The position numbers and the translations under genes were made by a program. From Neobacillus sp. CF12 (GTDB taxonomy: Bacteria > Bacillota > Bacilli > Bacillales > Cytobacillaceae): 64,000 bases of DNA. This document shows positions 46,601 to 56,499 of the stretch, piece after piece. Under the pieces are notes generated by a model. That model saw only the letters and a program-made list of their open reading frames with translations, made no database searches and had not been told where the DNA came from. How positions within the stretch are numbered: position 1 is the first letter of the stretch; every line of letters starts with the position of its first letter. The stretch lies in assembly GCF_030348765.1 (NCBI RefSeq), contig NZ_JAUCEU010000007.1, forward strand, positions 3,637,501 to 3,701,500. The letters run 5' to 3'.

Positions 46601-47232
46601 ATCAATTCAATGATTTCTTGATCAGAGCCGAACCCAAGTGCACGCAAAAGAACCGTAACGGGCAGTTTCCGAGTACGATCTATTCTGACATATACGACAT
46701 CTTTGGCGTCTGTTTCATATTCAAGCCAAGCGCCGCGGTTCGGAATTACAGTAGCTGTAAATCCTTTTTTTCCGTTTTTATCAAGTTTTCCACTAAAATA
46801 TACGCTCGGAGAACGTACTAACTGAGAAACGATTACACGTTCTGCCCCATTGATGACAAACGTTCCCGTTTCAGTCATGAGTGGAAAATCACCCATAAAA
46901 ACATCTTGGTCTTTTACTTCGCCTGTTTCTTTGTTTACAAGACGTACTTTAACACGCAATGGTGCAGAATATGTAACGTCTCGCTCTTTCGATTCCGCAA
47001 CAGAATACTTTGGTTCGCCAAGGCTGTAATCAATAAATTCTAGTGATAGGTTACCAGTAAAGTCTTCAATCGGTGAAATATCCTGGAACATTTCACGCAA
47101 TCCCTCATCAAGAAACCATTGATATGAAGAGGTTTGGATTTCAATAAGATTTGGTAATTCTAAAACTTCACTGATTCGTGCGTAACTTCTTCGTTGGCGG
47201 TGTCGTCCATACTGAACTAGTTGACCTGTCAA
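43672..47232 (-). CDS. rpoB: DNA-directed RNA polymerase subunit beta
   Basis: The 1186-residue product starts at a TTG reading [15 protein letters not shown], six bases after GAGGGGTG; the GTG three codons earlier lies within that ribosome site. The rifampicin region keeps the usual sensitive residues ([12 protein letters not shown] and [13 protein letters not shown]). An acidic C-terminal tail ([13 protein letters not shown]) is typical of bacilli but is shorter than the one I recall in B. subtilis. Confidence 0.99.
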   Translation of the reverse strand: MTGQLVQYGRHRQRRSYARISEVLELPNLIEIQTSSYQWFLDEGLREMFQDISPIEDFTGNLSLEFIDYSLGEPKYSVAESKERDVTYSAPLRVKVRLVNKETGEVKDQDVFMGDFPLMTETGTFVINGAERVIVSQLVRSPSVYFSGKLDKNGKKGFTATVIPNRGAWLEYETDAKDVVYVRIDRTRKLPVTVLLRALGFGSDQEIIELIGDNEYIRNTLEKDNTEGVEKALLEIYERLRPGEPPTVDNAKSLLVSRFFDPKRYDLANVGRYKINKKLHIKNRLFNQRLAESLVDPETGEIIAEKGTLLDRRNLDRIIPALEKDINFKGFNPVGGVVEEEIILQGIKIYAPNDDGEKVINVLGNAYVAEPIKNITPADIISSISYFFNLLHGVGDTDDIDHLGNRRLRSVGELLQNQFRIGLSRMERVVRERMSIQDTATITPQQLINIRPVIASIKEFFGSSQLSQFMDQTNPLAELTHKRRLSALGPGGLTRERAGFEVRDVHYSHYGRMCPIETPEGPNIGLINSLSSFAKVNRFGFIETPYRRIDPDTGKVTSRIDYLTADEEDNYVVAQANSRLGDDGTFLDEDVVARFRGENTVVKRDRIDYMDVSPKQVVSAATACIPFLENDDSNRALMGANMQRQAVPLLQPEAPRVGTGMEYVSGKDSGAAVICKHEGIVEHVEAREVWVRRINTVDGQEVKGDLDKYKMLKFIRSNQGTCYNQRPIVAVGNRVTKGEILADGPSMELGELALGRNVLVGFVNWDGYNYEDAIIMSERLVKDDVYTSIHIEEYESESRDTKLGPEEITRDIPNVGEDALRNLDERGIIRTGAEVKDGDLLVGKVTPKGVTELTAEERLLHAIFGEKAREVRDTSLRVPHGGGGIVLDVKVFNREDGDELPPGVNQLVRVYIVQKRKIHEGDKMAGRHGNKGVISRILPEEDMPYLPDGTPIDIMLNPLGVPSRMNIGQVLELHLGMAARALGIHVASPVFDGAREEDVWGTIEEAGMAGDAKTVLYDGRSGEPFDNRVSVGVMYMIKLAHMVDDKLHARSTGPYSLVTQQPLGGKAQFGGQRFGEMEVWALEAYGAAYTLQEILTVKSDDVVGRVKTYEAIVKGENVPEPGVPESFKVLIKELQSLGMDVKILSGDEKEIEMRDTEDDDDLQQVDTLNIVPETQAFESEKVGSKE

Positions 47233-47401
47233 CTGATTCACCCCTCAAATCAAGCGTTTTTATAAAACATATATTTTGGTCTTATGTAAGGACAAAAGAG
47301 ATCCTTCATCAGACAAAAAAAGAAAAAGGGTTTTTATTCTTAAAAAACCACATTTTCACATTTTGACTATTATTTTGTCATCTTTTCCGTCTCAAACCGA
47401 T

Positions 47402-47429
47402 TTTATACTAATAAAATAAGTATTTTCAG
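47402..47429 (-). promoter_or_regulatory. possible rpoBC promoter
   Basis: CTGAAA (47424-47429), 16 bp and TATAAA (47402-47407) occur in the A+T-rich 260-bp gap between ybxB and rpoB. A second TATAAA-like box lies about 65 bp further upstream. Confidence 0.4.
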
Positions 47430-47494
47430 GAATAATTCGGAAAATATTATGATGGCATTTTATAATGCTAACACACTTGACAAATTCAAGTCAA

Positions 47495-48094
47495 CTATTT
47501 TACTGCCCTAATAATAAAATAACCTTTCGACTTGTCAATCGTTTCTACTGTGGTAAATAACTCTTTTAATTTTTCAATCGCAGAAGGTGCACCTTGCTTC
47601 TTTTGAATAACAACCCAAAGTTCACCATAGGCGACTAAATGCTCATGACTTTGTTTAAAAATAGCATGAACTGTCTTTTTACCTGCTCTAATAGGAGGAT
47701 TTGTTAAAATAGCAGCAAAGTTTGATTCCTTCACATTTGTCAAAGTATCACTTTCATAAATATCAACATTGCGTACTGAATTTTGCTCGGCATTATTCTT
47801 CGCTAGTTCTATAGCCCGTTCGTTGACATCAATCATATGTACAATGCGTTCTGGATAATCTTTTGCTATTGAAAGGCCAATTGGACCGTAACCGCATCCT
47901 ACATCTAGAATAGGTCCGTCCACTTCAGGCATTTTAAAAACATCTATTAATACGCGGGAGCCAAAATCTACTTCCTTCTTCGAAAATACTCCATTATCCG
48001 TTTTAAAACGAAATAACTGATTCCTTAAGGTAAATTCCCAATATTTCGGATCACTTTGAACCTTTTGGGTACGGGAATAGTAATGTTCAGACAA
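47495..48094 (-). CDS. ybxB: RsmC-like class I methyltransferase YbxB
   Basis: The 199-residue product starts at a TTG (SEHYYSRTQK) preceded by CAGGAGGTG, matching the known start of YbxB; 33 upstream in-frame codons reach back to the rplL terminator and are excluded. It has the SAM-binding motif ILDVGCGYGPIG and the catalytic LTNPPIRAG of N2-guanine rRNA methyltransferases such as RsmC. It stands between rplL and rpoB, as in other bacilli. Confidence 0.94.
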   Translation of the reverse strand: MSEHYYSRTQKVQSDPKYWEFTLRNQLFRFKTDNGVFSKKEVDFGSRVLIDVFKMPEVDGPILDVGCGYGPIGLSIAKDYPERIVHMIDVNERAIELAKNNAEQNSVRNVDIYESDTLTNVKESNFAAILTNPPIRAGKKTVHAIFKQSHEHLVAYGELWVVIQKKQGAPSAIEKLKELFTTVETIDKSKGYFIIRAVK

Positions 48095-48191
48095 TAAGCT
48101 CACCTCCTGAGGAGTGTTAATTAATGAGGCTATCGAGGAAAAAAATCTATCCAGCTTTAGCACTAAGGGTACTTCCGCTTTTAAATAAGTC

Positions 48192-48220
48192 AAAAAAAGC
48201 TCGCTTATACAGCGAGCTTT
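48192..48220 (-). terminator. terminator after rplJL
   Basis: AGCTCGCT/AGCGAGCT with a loop of five and a seven-base T-run on the minus strand follows rplL. Confidence 0.93.
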
Positions 48221-48232
48221 CCTATAAGGTTA

Positions 48233-48592
48233 TTACTTAACTTCAACGTTAGCTCCAACTTCAGCAAGCTTAGCTTTAAGTTCTTCAGCTTCTTCTTTAG
48301 ATACGCCTTCTTTAACAGGCTTTGGTGTGTTGTCAACAAGATCTTTTGCTTCTTTAAGACCAAGACCAGTGATTTCACGTACTGCTTTGATAACTTTAAT
48401 TTTTTGATCTCCAGGGCTAGCAAGGATTACATCAAATTCAGTTTGCTCTTCAACAGCTGCAACAGCCGCGCCACCCATTGCTACTGGAGCAGCAGCAGTT
48501 ACGCCGAATTCTTCTTCGATTGCTTTTACTAGGTCGTTAAGTTCTAAAACAGTCATAGATTTAACTGCTTCAATGATTTGTTCTTTAGTCAT
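48233..48592 (-). CDS. rplL: 50S ribosomal protein L7/L12
   Basis: The 119-residue product is full-length L7/L12: an N-terminal dimerisation helix pair, an Ala-rich hinge (about 35-50: [17 protein letters not shown]) and the C-terminal factor-binding domain with [20 protein letters not shown]. It follows rplJ by 54 bp behind GGAGGA. Confidence 0.98.
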   Translation of the reverse strand: MTKEQIIEAVKSMTVLELNDLVKAIEEEFGVTAAAPVAMGGAAVAAVEEQTEFDVILASPGDQKIKVIKAVREITGLGLKEAKDLVDNTPKPVKEGVSKEEAEELKAKLAEVGANVEVK

Positions 48593-48646
48593 TTTAATTT
48601 TCCTCCTTAGTTTTCATTCCGTTATTTTTAAGCGATAAGTTCTAAC

Positions 48647-49147
48647 TTACGCGCCTTGTTCTTCTTTTTGTTCTGCAACTGCCTTTGTAACAAGAGCAAG
48701 GTTGCGGATTGGAGCTTGTAGTACGCTGAGTAGCATAGAAAGCAATCCTTCGCGTGAAGGTAATTCTGCAAGTGCTTTAACCTCTTCAACTGTTGCTACA
48801 TTGCCTTCGATTACACCAGCTTTAATTTCAAGTGCATCATGCTTTTTCGCAAAGTCGTTAAGAATTTTTGCAGGTGCTACTACATCTGCTGTGCTGAACG
48901 CAATTGCGTTCGGACCAGTTAATGCTGCATTTAACTCTGAAAGTTCAGCTGCATCAGCCGCACGACGAGTCATAGAGTTTTTGTAAACTTTGAAGTCGAT
49001 ACCAGCTTCACGAAGTTGCTTACGAAGTTCAGTTAATTCAGCAACAGTTAGTCCACGGTAGTCAACTACGATTGTTGAAACACTAGCTTTTAACTTAGCT
49101 GTTATTTCATCAACGATTTGAATCTTTTGTTCAATTACGCTGCTCAT
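48647..49147 (-). CDS. rplJ: 50S ribosomal protein L10
   Basis: The 166-residue product starts [12 protein letters not shown] behind AGGAGGTG; the frame is open 27 codons upstream, but that stretch lies in the L10 leader hairpin. L10 anchors the L7/L12 stalk and represses its own operon by binding the leader. Confidence 0.98.
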   Translation of the reverse strand: MSSVIEQKIQIVDEITAKLKASVSTIVVDYRGLTVAELTELRKQLREAGIDFKVYKNSMTRRAADAAELSELNAALTGPNAIAFSTADVVAPAKILNDFAKKHDALEIKAGVIEGNVATVEEVKALAELPSREGLLSMLLSVLQAPIRNLALVTKAVAEQKEEQGA

Positions 49148-49331
49148 CTTTACACCTCCTGTAGATTCTCTACATTTATACCAGGCAAAGTAAAACCTCC
49201 ACATCAAAGGAAAGACATGGAGGTGCATACAATAGCCGAATGATTCAGCCGATTATCGCATTACCTCGGCAGGATATTAAGCTAATAAGCCCCTGCTGTC
49301 TTCAGTACAAATGTTTATATTTTAAACAACA
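49148..49331 (-). ncRNA. L10 leader RNA with terminator-like hairpin
   Basis: A leader of about 185 nt precedes rplJ. Its 5' part contains GCAGGGGCTTATTAGC and TGCCGAGGTAATGCGATAA, which resemble the L10-binding domain. Its 3' part ends in an ACCTCCAtgtc/gatgTGGAGGT hairpin (49195-49224) followed by TTTTACTTT. This is the arrangement of the L10 leader attenuator in Firmicutes. Confidence 0.85.
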
Positions 49332-49337
49332 AAATAG

Positions 49338-49366
49338 ATTATATAAAATGTATCTATATTTGTCAA
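49338..49366 (-). promoter_or_regulatory. rplJL promoter (perfect consensus)
   Basis: TTGACA (49361-49366), 17 bp and TATAAT (49338-49343) give an exact sigma-A consensus, directly before the L10 leader and after the rplA stop. Confidence 0.93.
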
Positions 49367-49377
49367 TTGGTAAAAAA

Positions 49378-50076
49378 TTACTTAACTGTAACGGATGAAG
49401 GATCAACCTTCACACCAGGTCCCATTGTTGAAGTAACAGTAACGTTCTTCATGTATGTTCCCTTTGCAGCTGCAGGCTTAACTTTGATCATTGTTTCGAA
49501 TACTGTTTTGAAGTTCTCAACAAGTTTTTCGTTTTCGAAAGATGATTTACCGATTGGAACGTGGATGTTTCCAGCTTTATCAACACGGTACTCAACTTTA
49601 CCTGCTTTAATTTCATTAATAGCTCTAGTTACATCAAATGTAACAGTACCAGTTTTAGGGTTTGGCATTAAACCTTTTGGTCCTAATGTACGACCAAGCT
49701 TACCAACTTCACCCATCATGTCAGGAGTAGCTACGATTACATCAAAATCAAACCAACCTTGTTGGATTTTAGTGATGTATTCTGCATCGCCAACATAATC
49801 TGCACCAGCAGCTTCTGCTTCTTTCACTTTTTCACCCTTAGCAAATACTAATACGCGTTGAGTCTTACCAGTTCCATTCGGAAGTACTACAGCACCACGA
49901 ATTTGTTGGTCAGCTTTCTTAGGGTCTACTCCTAAACGGAATGCAACTTCTAATGTCGCATCAAATTTAGCGTAGTTTGTTTGCTTTGCAAGTTCGATTG
50001 CTTCAGTTACTGGGTAAGCTTTAGTGTTATCAACAAGCTTAGCAGCTTCTAAATACTTTTTACCTTTTTTAGCCAT
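49378..50076 (-). CDS. rplA: 50S ribosomal protein L1
   Basis: The 232-residue product is full-length L1, with [12 protein letters not shown], the signature [19 protein letters not shown] and the end [14 protein letters not shown]. It binds 23S rRNA at the L1 stalk and can repress its mRNA. It follows rplK by 119 bp. Confidence 0.98.
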   Translation of the reverse strand: MAKKGKKYLEAAKLVDNTKAYPVTEAIELAKQTNYAKFDATLEVAFRLGVDPKKADQQIRGAVVLPNGTGKTQRVLVFAKGEKVKEAEAAGADYVGDAEYITKIQQGWFDFDVIVATPDMMGEVGKLGRTLGPKGLMPNPKTGTVTFDVTRAINEIKAGKVEYRVDKAGNIHVPIGKSSFENEKLVENFKTVFETMIKVKPAAAKGTYMKNVTVTSTMGPGVKVDPSSVTVK

Positions 50077-50144
50077 TTTTATTTCCTCCTAGATTGTGGT
50101 TTTAACGGAATAACCTTTTGCAGGAATTACCTCCCACGAATAAA

Positions 50145-50165
50145 GGTTGCGTAGATAACGCAACC
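50145..50165 (-). promoter_or_regulatory. hairpin between rplK and rplA
   Basis: A perfect 8-bp stem GGTTGCGT/ACGCAACC (50158-50165 and 50145-50152 on the plus strand) with a five-base loop is followed by TTTATT. It may be a partial terminator or an L1-responsive leader. Confidence 0.5.
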
Positions 50166-50195
50166 CCCTTCATTACAAAAAACAGTTTGCATGGA

Positions 50196-50621
50196 TTAGT
50201 CTTCGATAACGATTCCCATGCTGCGAGCAGTACCTTCAACCATGCGCATTGCTGCTTCAACGCTTGCAGCGTTTAGGTCAGGCATTTTCTGTTCCGCAAT
50301 CTCGCGTACTGTATTACGCTTAACTGTTGCTACCTTATTACGGTTTGGTTCACCAGAACCAGACTGGATTCCAGCTGCTACTTTCAAAAGAACTGCAGCA
50401 GGAGGAGTTTTCGTAATAAATGTAAATGAACGGTCTTCAAAAACCGTGATTTCAACAGGAATGATTAATCCAGCTTGATCTGCTGTACGAGCGTTAAACT
50501 CCTTACAGAATCCCATGATATTAACACCGGCTTGACCTAGTGCAGGACCAACTGGTGGTGCAGGATTCGCTTTACCAGCAGGGATTTGTAATTTAACAAC
50601 TTTAATTACTTTTTTAGCCAC
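50196..50621 (-). CDS. rplK: 50S ribosomal protein L11
   Basis: The 141-residue product starts at a GTG reading [17 protein letters not shown] behind AAGGAGGTG; 18 upstream codons are excluded. The Pro-rich [17 protein letters not shown] region and [12 protein letters not shown] end are intact. L11 is needed for RelA activation and is the thiostrepton site. Confidence 0.98.
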   Translation of the reverse strand: MAKKVIKVVKLQIPAGKANPAPPVGPALGQAGVNIMGFCKEFNARTADQAGLIIPVEITVFEDRSFTFITKTPPAAVLLKVAAGIQSGSGEPNRNKVATVKRNTVREIAEQKMPDLNAASVEAAMRMVEGTARSMGIVIED

Positions 50622-50751
50622 GAGACACACCTCCTTAAAGTCCGTGATGTGGTAATAGGGTGTTTGCCCTCCCACTCAGGTATCTGTCTTTATATAAAGA
50701 TAAAGATCTTATCAAAAGTCTAGTCTCACAGGAGACATACTGACCTATGAA

Positions 50752-50780
50752 ATATTACCACTTTTTAAAAGTGATTTCAA
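50752..50780 (-). promoter_or_regulatory. rplKA promoter
   Basis: TTGAAA (50775-50780), 17 bp and TAATAT (50752-50757) lie in the nusG-rplK gap. Confidence 0.65.
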
Positions 50781-50814
50781 GTTTTTTTCAAATTACTATT
50801 TATATTTCTTAAAT

Positions 50815-51348
50815 TTACAACTTCTCAATCTGCGAAAACTCTAGTTCTACCGGGGTGTCACGACCAAACATATTAACAAGAACTTTAAGTTTCGCCTTGT
50901 CTTTGTCCATCTCTTCAACAGATCCTGTAAAGTTTGTAAATGGACCTTCTTTCACTCGTACCGTTTCACCGATTTCATAATTAACATCGATGCGTTTTTC
51001 ATCCACACCCATGCGTTTTAGAATTCCGACCACTTCTTCAGGAAGAAGTGGGGTTGGTTTGGATCCAGCTCCAGCAGAACCAACAAATCCAGTTACACCA
51101 GGAGTATTCCGGACAACATACCAAGAATCATCTGTCATGACGATTTCAACAAGAACATAACCAGGGAATACTTTTCGTTTAACCACTTTCGTTTTTCCAT
51201 TTTTAATTTCAGTTTCTTCTTCTTCAGGTACTACGACACGGAAAATCTTATCCGTCATACCCATTGATTCAACACGTTTTTCTAAATTCGCTTTTACTTT
51301 ATTCTCATAACCTGAGTAAGTATGTAATACATACCAATTCTTTTCCAT
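50815..51348 (-). CDS. nusG: transcription termination/antitermination factor NusG
   Basis: The 177-residue product has the NGN domain (WYVLHTYSGYENKVKANLEKR) and a C-terminal KOW domain (VRVKEGPFTNFTGSVEE). It travels with RNA polymerase and modulates pausing. It follows secE by 134 bp; that gap carries an extended -10 promoter and a terminator-like hairpin. Confidence 0.98.
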   Translation of the reverse strand: MEKNWYVLHTYSGYENKVKANLEKRVESMGMTDKIFRVVVPEEEETEIKNGKTKVVKRKVFPGYVLVEIVMTDDSWYVVRNTPGVTGFVGSAGAGSKPTPLLPEEVVGILKRMGVDEKRIDVNYEIGETVRVKEGPFTNFTGSVEEMDKDKAKLKVLVNMFGRDTPVELEFSQIEKL

Positions 51349-51410
51349 TCAAGAGGACTAAGCGTCCATCCCTCCCCGTACTTTCATAAAAAAATTATTT
51401 TTTCCAAATG

Positions 51411-51430
51411 AAAAAACCCGTTAGACGGGC
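51411..51430 (-). terminator. terminator-like hairpin in the nusG leader
   Basis: CCCGT/ACGGG with a three-base loop is followed by TTTTTT on the minus strand, between secE and nusG. It lies downstream of a candidate nusG promoter, so it could attenuate nusG as well as end rpmG-secE transcripts. Confidence 0.7.
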
Positions 51431-51459
51431 TTTACATGAAAATTCCTGTATTATTCACC

Positions 51460-51490
51460 ATTATACCATGAAATACCTATTATTATTCAA
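51460..51490 (-). promoter_or_regulatory. candidate nusG promoter (extended -10)
   Basis: TGGTATAAT gives an extended consensus -10 (TATAAT at 51460-51465); TTGAAT (51485-51490) stands 19 bp upstream and overlaps the secE stop region. Confidence 0.6.
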
Positions 51491-51665
51491 GGATTACCCG
51501 AATCAATTCTGAAATCCCTAAATCTATTACACCAAAAAATATTGCAAAAAAAGCAACTGTTGTTAAAACAGTAATGGTATAGCGAGTTAGTTCCTTACGC
51601 TTTGGCCAACTAACTTTTCTCATCTCACGGAAAACATCACTGAAGAATTTCTTTAAGCGTTGCAT
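51483..51665 (-). CDS. secE: preprotein translocase subunit SecE
   Basis: The 60-residue product starts MQRLKKFFSDV behind GGAGGG; five upstream codons cover that site. It has the conserved amphipathic EMRKVSWPKRKELTRYT and one C-terminal membrane helix (about 35-55), the single-helix Gram-positive type. It stabilises SecY. Confidence 0.97.
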   Translation of the reverse strand: MQRLKKFFSDVFREMRKVSWPKRKELTRYTITVLTTVAFFAIFFGVIDLGISELIRVILE

Positions 51666-51714
51666 ATCTGAACCCTCCAACTATCGGAATAACATTGCTA
51701 GTATGAATAAAAAA

Positions 51715-51861
51715 TTACTTTGTTTCTCGGTGGATTGTATGGGAGGCGCATGTTTTGCAATACTTCTTCAATTCCAATCGTTCTGATTGCAGCTGATTTG
51801 CATTGGTTGAGTAATTGCGTGATCCACAGTCAACACATGCCAGAATAACCTTTTTACTCAT
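51715..51861 (-). CDS. rpmG: 50S ribosomal protein L33, zinc-binding type
   Basis: The minus strand encodes a 48-residue L33 reading [19 protein letters not shown], with both CxxC pairs (Cys9, Cys12, Cys35, Cys38) and the end [16 protein letters not shown] precedes the ATG. It stands before secE, as rpmGB does in B. subtilis. Confidence 0.97.
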   Translation of the reverse strand: MSKKVILACVDCGSRNYSTNANQLQSERLELKKYCKTCASHTIHRETK

Positions 51862-51973
51862 AATGTGTCACCTTCATTATCCATCTTTTTTATCCTTAAA
51901 AATGTAACATGACCCCTAATTAATGTCAACTGTATATGTTAGCGTATTCATACAAATGACATAGTTTTCAAAA

Positions 51974-52624
51974 TTAAAGACTAAACTCTCTAATTTCTAA
52001 ATACCGTTCTAATTTCCTTTTCACACGTTGCAGGGCATTATCAATTGATTTAACATGACGATTGAGTTCTTCTGAGATTTCTTGATATGATTGTCCATCA
52101 AGATATAACGCCAAAACCTTTCGCTCCAAGTCGCTTAATAATTCAGTCATTTTAACTTCTATGTGGTCAAATTCTTCTTGATTAATAATCAATTCTTCTG
52201 GATCAAGAACCTTTGTTCCAGAAAGCACATCCATTAATGTGCGGTCTGATTCTTCATCATAGATAGGCTTGTCCAATGAAACATAGGAATTTAATGGTAT
52301 ATGCTTTTGCCTTGTTGCCGTTTTAATCGCAGTGATGATTTGTCTGGTGATACACAACTCTGCAAACGCTTTAAAAGAGGTTAGTTTGTCTTCACGAAAA
52401 TCACGAATTGCCTTATAAAGTCCAATCATTCCTTCTTGAACAATATCTTCTTTATCTGCCCCGATTAGGAAGTAGGACCTTGCCTTTGCACGTACAAAAT
52501 TTCGATATTTGTGGATTAAATAATCCAAAGCCTCACTATTACCCTGGTGCACTTGATCTACAATTTCCTCATCTTCCATTGATAAAAATAGCTCGTTGCT
52601 TTTTTCCCCGAAGTCTGTACCCAA
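51974..52624 (-). CDS. sigH: RNA polymerase sigma-H factor
   Basis: SigH (Spo0H) directs transcription at the transition to stationary phase and early sporulation. The 216-residue product starts at a TTG eight bases after GGAGGGGG. Region 2 contains YRNFVRAKARSYFLIGADKED and region 4 the recognition helix YQEISEELNRHVKSIDNALQR. A strong sigma-A promoter lies directly upstream. Confidence 0.97.
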   Translation of the reverse strand: MGTDFGEKSNELFLSMEDEEIVDQVHQGNSEALDYLIHKYRNFVRAKARSYFLIGADKEDIVQEGMIGLYKAIRDFREDKLTSFKAFAELCITRQIITAIKTATRQKHIPLNSYVSLDKPIYDEESDRTLMDVLSGTKVLDPEELIINQEEFDHIEVKMTELLSDLERKVLALYLDGQSYQEISEELNRHVKSIDNALQRVKRKLERYLEIREFSL

Positions 52625-52662
52625 TTAAGATCCCCCTCCACCGAACAAGCATAGATAGTATT

Positions 52663-52692
52663 ATTATACTGTCGAAAACTTTTGAACGTCAA
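52663..52692 (-). promoter_or_regulatory. sigH promoter
   Basis: TTGACG (52687-52692), 18 bp and TATAAT (52663-52668) form a near-consensus sigma-A promoter. The -35 box lies just beyond the rae1 stop codon. The surrounding A+T richness would suit AbrB control, as known for spo0H. Confidence 0.82.
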
Positions 52693-52695
52693 CGC

Positions 52696-53205
52696 TTACT
52701 TTTCACCTCTGCGCCATTTTTCAAAAATTTCTGCCACTTCGTTACTAATCGGTATTTTTGAGACTGGTCTTTTTTCTTGAATTTTTTTTACCTTTTTTTC
52801 TATTCCCTTTTCTATAGAGGACATCTCAATAAGCAGTTCTCGAGCGGATTTCCTTAGGGCGCCTTGTCCAAAAATAGCCCATTGTTCTGTAAAATCAGAA
52901 GTAGCCACATGGATTTGCGTTCTTCGATTATTTAAGGTAATCGCCAATCTTTCAATCCGCTCATCTGCTGTTTCATTTTCTTTCGTAAAAATAACCTCTA
53001 CTTTATGGTTCCTATACTTCTTCTCTGTTCCTTGTACATAGTAGGCGTCAAATACTACAATGACATGATAACCAGAATATGCTTGATATTCTGCCATCCT
53101 TTCTACTAAACGATCCCGGGCCGCTGGCAAATCGTGGTCCCTTAGTGCCCTTAGTTCCGGCCATGCCCCAATAATGTTATAACCGTCGACAAGCAAGATA
53201 TCCAT
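52696..53205 (-). CDS. rae1: ribosome-associated mRNA endonuclease Rae1 (YacP)
   Basis: The 169-residue NYN/PIN-fold protein starts MDILLVDGYNIIGAWPEL, carrying the first acidic catalytic residue. VIVVFDAYYVQGTE and HVATSDFTEQWAIFGQGA hold further conserved acidic positions. Rae1 cuts mRNA in the ribosomal A site in B. subtilis. It starts two bases after rlmB, in the order mrnC-rlmB-rae1. Confidence 0.94.
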   Translation of the reverse strand: MDILLVDGYNIIGAWPELRALRDHDLPAARDRLVERMAEYQAYSGYHVIVVFDAYYVQGTEKKYRNHKVEVIFTKENETADERIERLAITLNNRRTQIHVATSDFTEQWAIFGQGALRKSARELLIEMSSIEKGIEKKVKKIQEKRPVSKIPISNEVAEIFEKWRRGEK

Positions 53206-53207
53206 TT

Positions 53208-53957
53208 CTATCCCTCTAGAGGATGCCGCCTGCGGTATACCTCATACATTAGTAACGCTGCTGCAACAGACGCATTTAATGATGTTACCTTTCCAGCCAT
53301 CGGCAGGTTAATAAGGAAATCACATTTATCTCTAACTAGACGTCCCATTCCTTTACCTTCGCTCCCAATCACAAGCCCAAGTGGCATCGTACCATCAAAT
53401 TGTCGATAATCCTGTTTTCCACTTGCGTCGGTACCTGCTATCCAAATACCGCGCTCCTTTAATTCATCAATGGTTCTTGCCATATTTGTAACACGTACAA
53501 CTGGGATATGTTCGATGGCACCTGTTGACGCTTTTGCTACTGTAGCGGTTAATCCAACCGCTCTTCGTTTTGGAATAATAATTCCATGGGCCCCAACTGC
53601 ATCTGCTGTACGCATAATGGATCCTAGATTATGGGGATCCTCGATCTCATCTAATAACAAGAAGAAAGGAGGTTCGTTCTTCTTATCTGCAGCTGCAAAT
53701 AAATCATCTAACTCTGCATATTGGTAGGCTGCAACATAAGCAAGAACCCCTTGATGATTTTCATCGGATATCTGGTCAATTTTCTTCTTTGGGACAAATT
53801 GAACGATAACATTGGCTTCTTTCGCTAATTGAATTAGCGGCTGCATCTGACCACGCTGGGAGGATTCTGCAATCAATATTTTATTAATATCCCTTTCTGA
53901 CCTTAGTGCCTCCATAACTGGATTTTTCCCAATGATATAATCCTTGTTTTCATTCAT
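53208..53957 (-). CDS. rlmB: 23S rRNA 2'-O-ribose methyltransferase RlmB (YacO)
   Basis: The 249-residue SPOUT enzyme has an N-terminal L30e-like substrate-binding domain (about 1-80) and the trefoil-knot motifs [35 protein letters not shown] and [22 protein letters not shown]. It modifies a 23S guanosine. Its start overlaps mrnC by four bases. Confidence 0.95.
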   Translation of the reverse strand: MNENKDYIIGKNPVMEALRSERDINKILIAESSQRGQMQPLIQLAKEANVIVQFVPKKKIDQISDENHQGVLAYVAAYQYAELDDLFAAADKKNEPPFFLLLDEIEDPHNLGSIMRTADAVGAHGIIIPKRRAVGLTATVAKASTGAIEHIPVVRVTNMARTIDELKERGIWIAGTDASGKQDYRQFDGTMPLGLVIGSEGKGMGRLVRDKCDFLINLPMAGKVTSLNASVAAALLMYEVYRRRHPLEG

Positions 53958-54379
53958 TCGCTTATTCCTCCTTTCTTATCTTCAACAAATTCAAAGGACT
54001 TCAAGATAAGTTCTTCTAGTCGTTCTATTTTCTCATTTAAATACAAAAATCCCATTAGCGCTTCAAAAGCAGTACTATAATGATAGGTTTGAACATCCGT
54101 ATTTTTTGGAACTGTTCCAGATTTAGCATTGCGTCCGCGCATAACCACAGCCAACTCTTCCTCTGACAGGAGTTTTTCATCCATCATGCTAAATAGCACT
54201 CGGCACTGTGCTTTTGCAGAAACATACTTTGTTCCCTCACGGTGAAGATGGTTCGGCTTAACCTTCCCGCTTTGCAGGAGGTGACGCCTGACATAAATCT
54301 CATAAACAGCGTCACCTACATAAGCTAGCGCAAGACTATTCAATTGATTGGCGTTTACTTTTTCTTGGTAATCAAGCAT
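53954..54379 (-). CDS. mrnC: Mini-ribonuclease 3 (MrnC)
   Basis: The 141-residue protein is an RNase III catalytic domain without a dsRNA-binding domain. [20 protein letters not shown] holds the catalytic signature, and [13 protein letters not shown] the second acidic pair. It matures 23S rRNA ends in B. subtilis. It follows cysS by three bases and overlaps rlmB. Confidence 0.95.
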   Translation of the reverse strand: MLDYQEKVNANQLNSLALAYVGDAVYEIYVRRHLLQSGKVKPNHLHREGTKYVSAKAQCRVLFSMMDEKLLSEEELAVVMRGRNAKSGTVPKNTDVQTYHYSTAFEALMGFLYLNEKIERLEELILKSFEFVEDKKGGISE

Positions 54380-54382
54380 GAA

Positions 54383-55780
54383 TTAGCCTCTTTTCCATCT
54401 TGTACCCTGAGGAGTATCTTCTAAAATAATATTCATTTCCTTTAATTGATCTCTAATCTGGTCAGAAAGTTGGAAGTTACGGTCTTTACGAGCCTGAATT
54501 CTTTTTTCTATAAGGGCATCTATTTCTTCATCTAACATTTCAGTTGTATCAAAACTTAGGCCTAATACACTAAATAGTTCCTCAAATTGATTGGTAAATT
54601 TATCAATGACTTCTAATGAGGTATTTTTTTCCAATAAATAATAATTGGCAAGCTTCGAAAGATCAAATAGGACGGAAATGGCTTTTGCAGTATTAAAATC
54701 ATCATCCATCGCTTTAATAAACTCTTCTTGTAAAACAGCTATTTTCTCAAGCCATTCATGATTATTATTTGTTAAATCTGTACTTGATTCCTTGCGATGC
54801 TTTAGATTTTGATAGGAAGTTGTTATACGCTCAAAGGCTGCCTTTGTGCTTTCCAATAACTCCTCGCTGTAGTTGATTGGATTACGGTAATGAACCGACA
54901 GCATAAAGAATCGTAACACCTGTGGATTATGCGCCTTGATAATGTCATGGACAAGTACAAAGTTCCCAAGGGATTTTGACATCTTTTCATTATCAATATT
55001 AATATATCCATTATGCATCCAATAGCGGGCAAAGGTTTTTCCAGATAGCGCCTCAGATTGAGCAATTTCATTTTCATGGTGCGGGAAAGTTAAATCCTGA
55101 CCGCCGGCATGAATATCAATGGTTTCCCCAAGGTATTTTTTTGCCATCGCTGAGCACTCTATATGCCATCCCGGGCGACCAATTCCCCAAGGACTTTCCC
55201 AGTAGATTTCTCCCTCTTTTGCTGCTTTCCATAATGCAAAGTCTAAATCATCCTGTTTCTTTTCACCAATCTCGATTCTAGCACCAACCTGCAGGTCATC
55301 AATCGATTGATGAGAGAGTTTCCCGTAATCATCAAAATTTCTTGTCCGGAAATAGACATCTCCTTCTGATTCATACGCGTAGCCTTTTTCAATGAGTTGT
55401 GCAATAAAATCAATGATAATATCCATGTTTTCCATTACACGAGGATGGATATCCGCTTGTTTGCAGCCTAATGCTGATACATCTTCAAAATAGGCATTAA
55501 TGAAACGGTCAGCAATGGTTGGGACATCCTCTCCAAGCTGATTAGCGGCGCGGATTAATTTATCATCTACATCCGTAAAGTTAGATACATATTGGATGTC
55601 GTATCCTCGGTATTCAAAATAGCGGCGAACGGTATCAAAAACAATTGCCGGGCGTGCATTACCGATATGAATATAATTATAGACAGTCGGACCACAAACA
55701 TACATTTTTACTTTTCCTTCTTCAAGAGGGACAAATTCTTCTTTTCTTCGGGTTAATGTATTATAAAGCTGAATGGCCAT
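54383..55780 (-). CDS. cysS: cysteinyl-tRNA synthetase
   Basis: The 465-residue class I synthetase has zinc-site Cys in YVCGPTVYN, the HIGH motif variant HIGNARP, zinc-binding [15 protein letters not shown] and the KMSKS motif KMSKSLGN. It overlaps cysE by 20 bases and is under the same Cys-specific T-box, linking cysteine synthesis and charging. Confidence 0.98.
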   Translation of the reverse strand: MAIQLYNTLTRRKEEFVPLEEGKVKMYVCGPTVYNYIHIGNARPAIVFDTVRRYFEYRGYDIQYVSNFTDVDDKLIRAANQLGEDVPTIADRFINAYFEDVSALGCKQADIHPRVMENMDIIIDFIAQLIEKGYAYESEGDVYFRTRNFDDYGKLSHQSIDDLQVGARIEIGEKKQDDLDFALWKAAKEGEIYWESPWGIGRPGWHIECSAMAKKYLGETIDIHAGGQDLTFPHHENEIAQSEALSGKTFARYWMHNGYINIDNEKMSKSLGNFVLVHDIIKAHNPQVLRFFMLSVHYRNPINYSEELLESTKAAFERITTSYQNLKHRKESSTDLTNNNHEWLEKIAVLQEEFIKAMDDDFNTAKAISVLFDLSKLANYYLLEKNTSLEVIDKFTNQFEELFSVLGLSFDTTEMLDEEIDALIEKRIQARKDRNFQLSDQIRDQLKEMNIILEDTPQGTRWKRG

Positions 55781-56429
55781 TTACTTTAGTCCTTTCTTTT
55801 TTCAATTCAATTAACTCTTCTTTCAAATCAATCAGTTCAATTTGCATCTCTCTAATCCGATCTGCAATAGGGTCAGGAAGGTTGCAATGATCTAGGTCTC
55901 TCGTTATTTTCTTTCCATCTTGAATCACTACCCTGCCTGGAACTCCAACAACCGTTGAATTAGGAGGTACTTCCTTTAAAACAACGGAACCTGCACCAAT
56001 TTTTGAGTTTTCACCAATCGTTATGGAACCAAGAACCTTTGCGCCTGTCGCAATTAATGCATTATCTTTTATCGTTGGATGACGTTTACCTTTCTCTTTT
56101 CCCGTTCCTCCAAGTGTTACACCTTGAAACACTGTTACGTTATCACCAATTTCACAGGTTTCTCCAATAACAACACCCATACCGTGATCTATAAAAAATC
56201 TCCTGCCTATTTTTGCACCAGGATGAATTTCAATACCTGTGAAGAAGCGACTAATCTGAGAAATTACCCGTGCAAGGAAATAAAACTTCTTTTTAAAAAA
56301 TGCATGCGCAATGCGGTGGGCCCAAATGGCGTGTAGGCCTGAATATGTTAGAACTACTTCTAAGTAACTTCTCGCTGCCGGGTCTTGCTCAAAAACAACT
56401 TCAATATCCTCCTTCATCCTTTTAAACAT
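55761..56429 (-). CDS. cysE: serine O-acetyltransferase
   Basis: CysE makes O-acetylserine, the precursor of cysteine. The 222-residue product has the N-terminal helical region and the left-handed beta-helix hexapeptide repeats ([37 protein letters not shown]) with the active-site His/Asp of DHGMG. It is first after the T-box leader, with GGGGGAAATG at the start. Confidence 0.97.
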   Translation of the reverse strand: MFKRMKEDIEVVFEQDPAARSYLEVVLTYSGLHAIWAHRIAHAFFKKKFYFLARVISQISRFFTGIEIHPGAKIGRRFFIDHGMGVVIGETCEIGDNVTVFQGVTLGGTGKEKGKRHPTIKDNALIATGAKVLGSITIGENSKIGAGSVVLKEVPPNSTVVGVPGRVVIQDGKKITRDLDHCNLPDPIADRIREMQIELIDLKEELIELKKERTKVNGHSAL

Positions 56430-56499
56430 TGTTCATTTCCCCCTTATTGATTTAGCTTTGGCTAATTTAGGCTCCTCTACGTTGTTATTTACTTGTTTT

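Noticed and set aside
44000..47200. Rifampicin-resistance change in rpoB
   Set aside because: The FMDQTNPL and [13 protein letters not shown] segments have the usual sensitive residues.
48095..48193. Longer N terminus for ybxB
   Set aside because: The extra 33 codons reach the rplL terminator; the TTG after CAGGAGGTG gives the family's known N terminus.
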